Shown here one piece after another: positions 9,720-17,273 of a DNA stretch of 17,273 nt. Position 1 is the stretch's first letter; each line of letters opens with the position of its first letter. This DNA is from Planoprotostelium fungivorum (lineage: Eukaryota; Evosea; Variosea; Cavosteliida; Cavosteliaceae). The stretch spans positions 1 to 17,273 of the forward strand of contig MDYQ01000361.1 in the NCBI GenBank assembly GCA_003024175.1. The letters run 5' to 3'. Under the pieces are notes generated by a model that was not told the origin of the DNA, ran no database searches, and saw only the letters and a program-made list of their open reading frames with translations. A program made the position numbers and the translations under genes.

Positions 9720-10075
9720 GATCGCTGCCGATGTGATCTTTGGGATATCCCATATGATCTTGGCCTCGTTGTTTTTCCTCCACAAGAAAATCCAAATTTC
9801 TCATTTTCAGGAGTCGATGAGGTATAGTCAGATCGCCTGCTGTGTGATAACTGTGGTGAGCTTGGGATGAGTGATATGATGTGGTCATACATCTGATTTT
9901 TCAGAAGATCGTGTGGACCGCGTGAATGTTCGTACGTGGAAGGGGTCTCTATCTGCAAGTCTTTCATCTGATGAGTAGCCACGTTATAGCACGATCATAA
10001 CGGCGAAATGTAACGATAAAATTGAGAGCAACTTCTACAACTGGTCTGTTCAATTTCCGCCAAGGTGCGACAACC
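9720..10075. promoter_or_regulatory. Divergent promoter region, TRMT5 / F-box gene
   Basis: These 356 bp separate two divergent genes. The TRMT5 side contains open frames without recognisable content; an upstream leader exon for TRMT5 could lie here. The F-box side (about 9980-10075) has several AACG/CGTT elements but no TATA box or clear operator. Confidence 0.4.
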
Positions 10076-11798
10076 ATGTCGTCAGAAGACCTCGATTTGA
10101 AACGAGAGCTCGAATTAACAGAGAATGTGACACGCGAAGAGAGTGCGAGAGTCAAGAGGGTCAGAGGAGTTGATTGGTGTTTGGACCATCTACCAGTGGA
10201 TATCCTTTGCATTATCGCTGGATATTTGAACGTTTTCAAGCGTGATCGCGACACTCTATATAATCTGGTAAGATACACTCATCTTCCCAACTGAATCGGT
10301 TTGAGATGTCGTGCAACCGAGTCTTACACAAGATCATCCGTCCCATCTATCTGTCTTCCGTCCTCTCTTACGTTCAACTTCCCCTCTCAGATCAAAAGAG
10401 GCGACATGTCTTCTTCACTCAACCTGGCTCAACCTGGCTACACCGACTTCACCCAAAGTCTCCGCATCAACTTTGACACGGTGGAAGAATACGCTCTCGA
10501 TCGGGACGGAATACTGAAAGACCCCACTGCCTTTCCAAACCTTCACCTTTTGTGCGTAATGGTGTCACGGGATGTGTTGGTATCCTGCCCCACTCCCCTA
10601 ATAGGAGGACTACAGGGCAGGACCATCACATCTTTCAAGATTCTCGTACGAAACAACACATTTTCTCGTTACGATGATGCTGACTTGCACCTCTACGAGA
10701 GGAATTTGGAGTGAGTTCTACATTGCGTTGCATCACCACATCACGACTGATGGGCGGCGAGATCATTGTTCACGAATGCCATCCATCCAAACCTCACCGT
10801 CTTCGAATATGGTGAGTGCGATGACTTTTATCGTCACTCACCACGATAGACAACGGACACGATAGGAGAAGTCGTTCGTTGTTGGAAGAATTGGCTAGTT
10901 GTAATGGGCTCGAAGTGTTAATCCTTCCCTCCGATCAACACGATGACCTCCTGAACCGAACGTGTGTCTTTCCATTCGTAAGAGACTTAAGACCGAGTAG
11001 CTGGCCCAACTTGAAAAGAGTGGACATCAGCGGTGCATCATCTGATCCGATCGACTTTCTCAGGCGCCATCCCACCATCACTGATCTCACTGATGAAAAG
11101 CGAAGAGAGAGGTGAATCGTTATTCATGTCTGTGGAATTGAAACGCAGCAGAAGAAAAGAAGCCACCGATGTGCTGCCTGCTCTACAATGTCTTAAGTGC
11201 CCATTCAGCTGTCTTTATCCTTACGTCCTTTCATTATCTACAACGGGTATCTCAATATCGTGGTTTCCATCTAAATTTCAAATCAGGTCAGCTGAGACCA
11301 ATCAGAGTCATCCAAGGCTCATTGGCCGCTCCTCCCATGGACGATGACATACCTCTCTCTACTCTCACGACATTAGAGTCCATCAATTGCCTCCCCTCTT
11401 CGTATCTATCTCGACTGCCTCCTTCCCTTCGCACTCTGTCTCTCCTCCCTGAGAGGGAACCGTGCATACCCACTGATTTACTCCTACCTAGATTAGAAAG
11501 CGTCAAAATCGTAGTTAGAGGTACGGGATCCGATTCGGACCTCGTAGAGAGCTCGTGGCCGGGAGACGACGTCACCTCTTGGAACATCATTCGGTGGGCC
11601 AGAGGGTGGTGTAGAGCTGCACCTTGTCTAAGAGTGGTAGACGTGTTGGTGTCGGATTTGGATCACATGAGAGCTCATTTTGATGTGATGGAGGGGCGGG
11701 GATTCGTCATGGTGAATGGACGGATGAGGTTTCGTTTGTATTGGGAGGAGGGGTTCCATACAGTCCAGAGGGGGGAAGAAATACCGCCGCAGGGGTGA
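10076..11798 (+). CDS. F-box / leucine-rich protein
   Basis: Six exons (10076-10267, 10391-10710, 10762-10811, 10850-11111, 11152-11246, 11287-11798) give 476 residues without a frameshift. Residues about 32-65 look like an F-box: WCLDHLPVDILCIIAGYLN, then a charged gap and DTLYNL. The rest has irregular leucine-rich segments such as AFPNLHLLCVMV, HPNLTVFEYD, CNGLEVLILP, WPNLKRVDISG, LTTLESINCLP and PPSLRTLSLLP, an F-box-LRR arrangement. Such proteins link substrates to SKP1-CUL1 ubiquitin ligases, with the repeats binding the substrate. Exon 2 has two candidate acceptors. I chose 10391 because it follows a strong pyrimidine tract and keeps the frame; acceptor 10333 meets a frameshift at a 10-bp tandem duplication. 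The individual target cannot be predicted, and the repeats are too divergent to count exactly. Confidence 0.72.
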
Positions 11799-11905
11799 CA
11801 CGATAAAGAGTGTTCGTTTTGGATTGTAATTCTATGACGATCGATACCATACTCTGGTGTGGTTTGTAAGAGATCAATCGATGACTCTCAGCTATCTGCC
11901 CATCC

Positions 11906-12219
11906 ATGTCTTACACATCTTCTATCATCTCCTCCTCTAAGGTGGTGATGGATAGTAGATTGTGGATTATCGAAGCGGACAAGCTAGAATTGCAGAACGT
12001 ACATGGTGCCGAGTAGGTGGACGAAGCCTCCGCCCAACACACAACAGCGGACAGTACGTAGCTGTAACATTGTCAGCACCCGTACTAGAGATAATATCAC
12101 CTTCTGTAAACAGGGAAGAGGGTTACGCCAGGATGAAACTAAATACCAAGAGAACAGTCACAGTGACACAGAAGATCATATCACGAGCTGTTGCCACGAG
12201 GACGACTAAAAAGGGTTAA
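11906..12219 (+). CDS. Possible small C2-like protein
   Basis: This is a tentative two-exon gene (11906-12012, 12048-12219) of 92 residues, joined by a 35-nt intron with donor GA|gtaggt and acceptor acaacag|C. It reads SRLWIIEADKLELQNVHGAD and then GQYVAVTLSAP. This recalls the first strands of a C2 domain (L-I-EA-L, a short loop, then YV-V-L), a fold that often binds phospholipid and calcium. The protein then turns basic and ends at TAA, too short for a full C2 domain (about 120 residues). Splicing from the GT at about 12160 to a site near 12286 would instead add a tail beginning PKAKMKPSVDVRKIQVSIV. It may be a truncated remnant, a small gene or chance; no functional claim is made. Confidence 0.3.
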
Positions 12220-13254
12220 TCAAAGACAGAACCTCTTTAGCGACGACTTCAGCCCAAGGCAAAGATGAAGCCAAGTGTAGACGTCCGGAAAATACAGGTC
12301 TCTATAGTTACCGCCTGGAAAGTTCAGGCCAAAAAACCCAGGTTCCAAAAGAGGTTCAAATAGCAATTCGTTGCATTTCCAGTGTATTGGAGTGCATAGA
12401 GCATTACAACGGAAGTCGCCGCGCCTTCAAAACGATACAGTTGATCTCTGGTTGGGGGCTCCGGCTTCTCAATAAAGATGACAGACTCTCGAGTGATTGA
12501 GAAATGATCGAACCAGAAGGACCTATTGACACGACCACTACTGTTCACACAAAATGGCGCTCGATGCGTCAGAGAGAAAGTTGAATTATTCGTCGAGCCT
12601 GGATAATGTCGTACAATGGAGCTTTTGACTCATTTGACATACCAACGTGTACACCATGTGTTGTAGTGGTGTGCCTCTGGGATACGAGACACGATCGCGC
12701 AGATCACAACTGTGATAATGTTGTATGTCTTCACGGCAATCATGTTGACAGTGATAAACCTGGACGGAATTGAATCGCGCTGGGCACAAATGGTGTCTTC
12801 CTGCATTGATATCATTTTCCAACTCTGCTGAGCTGTGGGTTCTTGACACGGCGGAGGTGTCGGTTGACACGATGGCGGTACAGCAAAATTTGTCGAGCTT
12901 GGATATCATCACACTCTCCAGTATTCGAATCGAATATGACACCAGATTCTAGGGCATGGGCTGAAATGGTGTGCCTCTGCAATGTCAGATTGATTTCATC
13001 ATCGAAGTGGTGCAATGAGGGCGGCGATGCGAGCAATTTATTGCTACACGCCCGGTCTAATTCCTGTGACGTGAGAATAATTCTTCGTCTACCCAAGAGC
13101 CTTCATCGAAGAGGTACTTGGCAAAGGGAAACCTCTTCGCACCATCTCACAATCATGAGGATATTATTTATTAAATACAAGGAGAATTCTCATCGTCAAG
13201 CGAATGACAGAATTGGGGCACGGCTGACATTTCAAACAAGGCACACAGCACAAC
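12220..13254. other. Gene-poor stretch with diverged duplication
   Basis: This is the longest stretch without a confident gene. Open frames occur on both strands, but they overlap each other, lack the usual gtgag/cag junctions and match nothing I recognise. The right end must hold the promoter of the two-TM gene. I find no tRNA, terminal inverted repeats or transposase motifs. A diverged internal duplication (listed separately) is the only clear structure. Confidence 0.5.
12526..12985 (+). repeat. Diverged direct duplication, about 300-bp offset
   Basis: The segments 12526-12690 and 12843-12985 share ordered blocks: ttgacacg, atggcg, tcgagcYtggata and tggtgtgcctctg. From cgagc (12594 and 12894) to tggtgtgcctctg the spacing is 73 bp in both. 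By hand count about 59 of the first 100 aligned bases match without gaps. A partial third copy (tgggcacaaatggtgt) lies at about 12781. It is probably an old tandem duplication or mobile-element remnant. Confidence 0.5.
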
Positions 13255-14089
13255 ATGTTGTCCAACTTCCAGTGAGTCGTACCGACTTCGACATACCTCT
13301 AAATGTTCCAGGCTGACCCCGTGCCGCATCGTTGGGTTTGTACTCCTCGGCTTCACTGTAATCTCGCTGATCCTGACCATCGCCGTTCCAAAGCACTTCA
13401 ATAGTCAAGCGGAGAAGACTGCTGATCTCGTCAACGATCGTTACACAGACTCTTCGGGTGAGTCGTTTTGATTCCATATCACCTCCATCATCTCTGACCA
13501 ATACGAACAGCATATACGACATGGAATTGGGCTTCTGGACCTGATTTCACCTTCGATATTCCGCCCCAAGGAATAACCAGAAAGATCGATCTGGACAGAA
13601 ACCATGATGGAGCTCGCCTCAACTTCGTCGTAAAGAGCCCCCTCACCGTTCCAGTCCAGATGACCATCGGAACATGGTTTCAAGTCAAGTGAGTATCACG
13701 TCGTCAGTCACATCTGATCCCCTTCAGCCAAGCAATTCACAACCACACGAAGACCATTTTTAACCCCACAAATTCGACTCTCTCCCTTCCTCTCTGCAAA
13801 GGCTCCATCTTCCTCTCATTCCAGCCCATTGTGCAAAATTGGAGGGTGAATGATTCATCGTATCATCCATCGCAAATCATCTGATCCTCCATCCAGTCTC
13901 GCTGTTAGCTCGTTCCTCTTCGTCATGTTTAGCATCCTCACTTGTTGTCTCTCCGGATGCGCAGCCACCGCCTTCCGCTGTGGACAACCCGGTCGAAGCC
14001 GCACCACCGTATATTACGTTCCTCTCAGCAACCACAACGAATTTGGCACTCCGCTCATGGGTTGTCAAGACGATAAATTTCAATTATAA
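13255..14089 (+). CDS. Two-TM membrane protein, unrecognised
   Basis: Five exons (13255-13271, 13312-13457, 13511-13688, 13728-13859, 13897-14089) give 221 residues. After a short N-terminus comes a hydrophobic helix at about 11-31 (GFVLLGFTVISLILTIAV). A loop of about 125 residues has three N-glycosylation sequons (NHT at 119, NST at 129, NDS at 155), so it probably faces outside or the lumen. The second helix (about 158-184, SFLFVMFSILTCCLSGCAAT) is cysteine-rich, with possible palmitoylation sites at 174, 175, 179 and 186. A tail of about 37 polar residues follows, containing VYYVPLS. The helix-ectodomain-helix plan loosely recalls a miniature CD36/LIMP-type arrangement, but I see no sequence match. 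The fourth intron (13860-13896) was set by frame: the nearer gtgaat donor gives a stop. AATAAA at 14212-14217 is a likely poly(A) signal. Confidence 0.65.
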
Positions 14090-14354
14090 AGACGATGAAA
14101 ACGAAGCGGTTGGATGATCGATCATGCTGAAAGTGGTTCGGCGTGAGGCTGAACGTAACAACTTGATCCCGTTATTGGAAGCTCTGTCCGTGATGATGAG
14201 CTCCAATTTCAAATAAAAGACCCCCTGCAGGCTGACGCTTCTGGACATTCTGTCCCTCCTGCGTACACCGGTGTACAGCGTGGAAATCGTGCAGTGTTAT
14301 TTCTGTCTCTTCATCTACAAAGGCCAAAACCGAGATTTCATCATCATCGCAAAC
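14090..14354 (+). promoter_or_regulatory. 3' end of two-TM gene, promoter of TPR-MTase gene
   Basis: The first half holds the 3' UTR of the upstream gene with AATAAA at 14212-14217. The second half is the promoter and leader of the TPR-methyltransferase gene. It contains a perfect 14-bp palindrome, gtacaccggtgtac, at 14263-14276, about 80 bp before the ATG. The spacing suits a dimeric transcription-factor site, but no factor can be named. Confidence 0.45.
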
Positions 14355-17273
14355 ATGGACAACATCAGCAATAGCTCGAAGATAGTCGTTGGATGTTCAT
14401 TATTGGGGGCTTTGAGTCTGGCAGCATATCTTTATCTTCGTGAAGATGAAGAGGTATCACAACCCACCTTGATCATCTGGTCTGATTCGTACTCAGGAAG
14501 GAGAAGAGACAAATGATGGAGATCAGATGGATGAGGAGACAGGTGATCTTGAAATAACATGCTAAAATCTGGTCTCACCCTCATAGCCGAACGGCTATTG
14601 AAAAAGGCAAATGCTCTGCGTGAACAAGGCAGATACATCGAGGCATCACGATGTTACGGAGAAGGTATCGCAGGTAATCCCGACAACATCAGTCTTTTTT
14701 ACGCCGGCCGTTCTGCGTGTTATCTCTCCGTTCAAAAGTGAGACACGTTGATTTGATGTCGAAGTGACGAAGATCAGCCCTGAACTGGCCTTGAAAGATG
14801 CAAAGAGGGCCATGAAACATGGTCCAAACGAATATCAAGTGATTTACATCTCAAAATGTCTAATGCAATCATTACACATGAATTGTCGACATCGATACGA
14901 ACATCATCCACATCATCCTCCAATTCACCGACACTCTCGTCAGGCTCATTACCAAGCCGCAATCTGCCTCTTTTCTCTCATGCAACACGAGGAAGCCTAC
15001 GTCAGAATGTATCGCGCCCACCTTTTAGAGGGAGGCCAGAACAAAGAGATCGAGAAGAAGATCAACCAGTGGAGGGTCAATCTACAGGACAGACCTGAGC
15101 ACTGCGCCCACATGGCGAAAGACATGCTGATGCATGACACTCGTTTCATGATCGATCAGAAGCGATGGGCAGAACGATGTCATGGTGATCTCAAGACGAT
15201 GAGGAGGTAAGAAGATGTTGTGAGATGAAACATTAAAATAGATTAAAATGATTCACATATCGGTTGACTGATATTCCTACCAGGCAGATCCAAGAAGCGT
15301 GTGACAGTGGAAAATCGGGGAGCATCATGAAGTCGTTCGAACATTACATAGCACGTGATCCAGCAGCAGCCATCTCATTCATCATCGCAGAGGTGTTCAT
15401 CTTGACCCATCTTCACCTTCGATATCATCATCTTCTCCTCTTCTCCTCATCATCTAATCATCCATGATCTAATCATCATGATCATCTCATCATCATCTGC
15501 AGGCCATCCAATTAGAAGACGAAGAACTCCTCAGAGCATCCACAGATCTCGGTCTACAACTCGCCCCCGATCACCCCGAGTTCATCCTCTCCCGCCAAAT
15601 CTTATCCTCCCAGTGAGATCTACAACCAGCCAAATCACTCCTCAACTTCCCTCCACAGGAACATCCAGGAAGCCTTCTTGCAGCACCACAGAGCTTTCCT
15701 GTTAGACAATTGGTCGAATCACATGATTGCAAAAGATTGGCTGGCCGCGCTGAGTCAGCAGAGTCGAGATCGATGGAACAATTACGATCTATTGGGTGGA
15801 ATCTTTCAGACCTTACTCGATGTGTCGAGATGTTACGATGTGCCGAACATCAATCGGTGCGTACAATATCGATTCACCATTTTATGGAAATGATGTCTGA
15901 TCGTGATTGATTTGAAGTCAAATTGTGATGACACTGACCAAATGGTAGATTTCTCGTCTACGAGACAGGGCTGAGTGTGTGGCTGCAGGCCATGGAAAAA
16001 TTCGACGTGCAAGAACCAGACGGTGACCTCAGCCCTCTCGAACAATTGAGAGGAAGGTATCACAATCTGATGAACGGTTGGAAGAGGATATGCAACGAAC
16101 CTTTCCTCATGTCCTCCCTACGTAATGTGAGTTTTCGAGACGTCGCGAGATGATGTCGTGACGTGGGGAAGGTGGTGATACAGAACATCGCCATGGAGAC
16201 CGAAATATTGAGCCCCATTCGATCGGCCATCCTGCACTTTTCCAGGAATAATCCGGGAGATTTCGACGAAATTTCGGAGCTGATCCACAGCATCGGCATA
16301 CAGATGCACTTGTGTTCTTACCAGTGGCCTGTCCACCCTCTCGATCACAGAGTCAGTCATTTGTTCTATTTTATTCTATTTTATTCTTTTTCTCATCCGT
16401 CTCAGTTGATCGACGAGTTACGTCTCTCCCTCGCTCGCCTCCAGTACACGAGTGAGTCCATCGTCTCAAACATTTGGTCTCACCCATCCCAGAAACAGGT
16501 TCCACGCTAGATCGAGAGCTGTACGTCCAATTGAGCCTGTACGCTCTGTACGAGCCACTCTCCTCCCTCCCCAGTATCACAAATGCAGTCGACCCACTCG
16601 ATACAAAACAATTGAACGAAACATTCTCTCGTCTGTTGAGGATAACGGTAATTCAAGAGTTGGCCGAAAAAAAACTGTGCAGTGAGGTGGTACCGATCCG
16701 GAGAAACAGCCCCAATTACGGGAAATGGAGGGAATCCCGGGAACAGGTCGTTCTCCGAACGGCTGACACGCCAGAGTGTCTCCACGGCTTCACTTGCCTC
16801 GTCGATCTCAATCAGGTGAAGAATTTTCGTTCGACTTTTCGTTCACACGTACAGTTGATGGGTACCATCTTGCCCGGGGTTCCTCTATCGAATACGACGC
16901 CTCATCGCATATTGGTAAGATATCTTCCCAGTGATATCGTCCTCTTCGAAAATTCCCTGAAATATTGATGAAATTTCAGGTGTCTAACGTGGGCAACGGT
17001 CTCTGTCTGTACGAATTGACTCAGAGCCTGGAAAACGTCTTCGTCGTAGGCCTAGAGGTAGCCCATCTACAACGAGCCGCGACATCAACTGATCTCCTAT
17101 CAGATCTCCGTCAAAAACGTCGCCCACGCTCGATGCCTCTTGGAGAGATACGGTGCTTCGAATAAGGCACAAGTCTTCTGCGCGGAATCGGCCAACGTTC
17201 CACCTTCTTCTCTTCCTTATTCTCATTATCATCTCGTCATCGTCAGGGAGCTCAGTCACGAGCCAGTACCCAT
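14355..17273 (+). CDS. Membrane-anchored TPR protein with SAM-methyltransferase domain, 3' partial
   Basis: Fifteen exons are visible: 14355-14453, 14497-14542, 14587-14737, 14778-14838, 14944-15206, 15284-15392, 15503-15612, 15659-15856, 15949-16126, 16184-16351, 16406-16451, 16499-16815, 16855-16914, 16980-17057 and 17104 to the edge. They give 684 residues. The start is the ATG in gcaaacATGGAC. An N-terminal membrane helix (about 9-28, IVVGCSLLGALSLAAYLYL) and an acidic linker precede three TPRs (about 49-152: ANALREQGRYIEASRCYGEG, FYAGRSACYLSV, PELALKDAKRAMKHGP). A long helical region follows. The end resembles a Rossmann methyltransferase: RILVSNVGNG as motif I (600-609), FVVGLEIS with acidic Glu628, AQVFCAESANVP and YHLVIVREL. 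The helical middle plus this end recalls bacterial TPR-methyltransferases. Substrate and organelle are unknown; the N-terminal anchor fits an outer mitochondrial or ER membrane. Motif I lacks the classic GxGxG, so catalysis is not assured. Confidence 0.7.

Noticed and set aside
9716-9982. Open frame upstream of TRMT5 as an N-terminal extension or separate gene
   Set aside because: It lies in a different frame, has no clear donor/acceptor pair to the first conserved TRMT5 exon, and shows no mitochondrial-presequence composition or domain.
12345-12365. A GGTTCAAAT element resembling a tRNA B box
   Set aside because: No paired stems, anticodon arm or A box can be built around it.
12843-13316. 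A 157-codon open frame on the + strand ahead of the two-TM gene
   Set aside because: It runs out of frame through the first exon and intron of the two-TM gene, has no recognisable motif, and competes with a long open frame on the opposite strand.
13846-13896. Donor gtgaat at 13846 for the fourth intron of the two-TM gene
   Set aside because: Both nearby acceptors then give a stop within a few codons; donor 13860 with acceptor 13896 keeps the frame and the second membrane helix.
14587-15206. TPR protein as a Tom70 orthologue
   Set aside because: The N-terminal anchor plus TPR fits Tom70 at first sight, but there are only about three TPRs and the rest is a helical region and a methyltransferase-like fold.

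Overview
The window is nuclear DNA from a compact eukaryotic genome, most likely a unicellular one. Genes sit 25 to 360 bp apart and lie on both strands. Nearly every gene is broken by short GT-AG introns, mostly 35-125 nt and up to about 200 nt. The reading frames are conserved nuclear proteins, and TAA and TGA act as ordinary stops. Many introns carry ATC/TCA-rich simple repeats or a T-rich sense-strand motif. An amoebozoan-like protist would fit, but nothing here fixes the lineage. I joined exons by hand; in every complete main gene the summed exons are a multiple of three with no internal stop.

Layout, left to right: (1) the 5' part of a cyclin-like gene (-); (2) a ZNF830-type zinc-finger/coiled-coil splicing protein (+); (3) a DCAF8/WDTC1-type WD40 protein with a C-terminal TPR block (-); (4) WDR70 (+); (5) TRMT5, the tRNA(m1G37) methyltransferase (-); (6) an F-box/leucine-rich protein (+); (7) a possible small C2-like gene (+) and then about 1 kb without a confident gene; (8) an unrecognised protein with two membrane segments (+); (9) a membrane-anchored TPR protein ending in a SAM-methyltransferase fold that runs off the right edge (+).

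The first six genes alternate strand. Cyclin/ZNF830, WD40-TPR/WDR70 and TRMT5/F-box are divergent pairs sharing promoters of about 170-360 bp. ZNF830/WD40-TPR and WDR70/TRMT5 are convergent pairs with very tight or overlapping 3' ends. The genes form no single pathway. The WD40-TPR protein and the F-box protein are both plausible ubiquitin-ligase substrate receptors (CUL4 and SCF). ZNF830 and WDR70 act in RNA processing and genome maintenance in other organisms.

The most unusual item is the last gene. Its N-terminal anchor, TPRs, helical middle region and Rossmann-like end match, in order, a bacterial type of TPR-methyltransferase as I remember that family. The DCAF8-like protein with TPRs after its WD40 repeats is the second most interesting.
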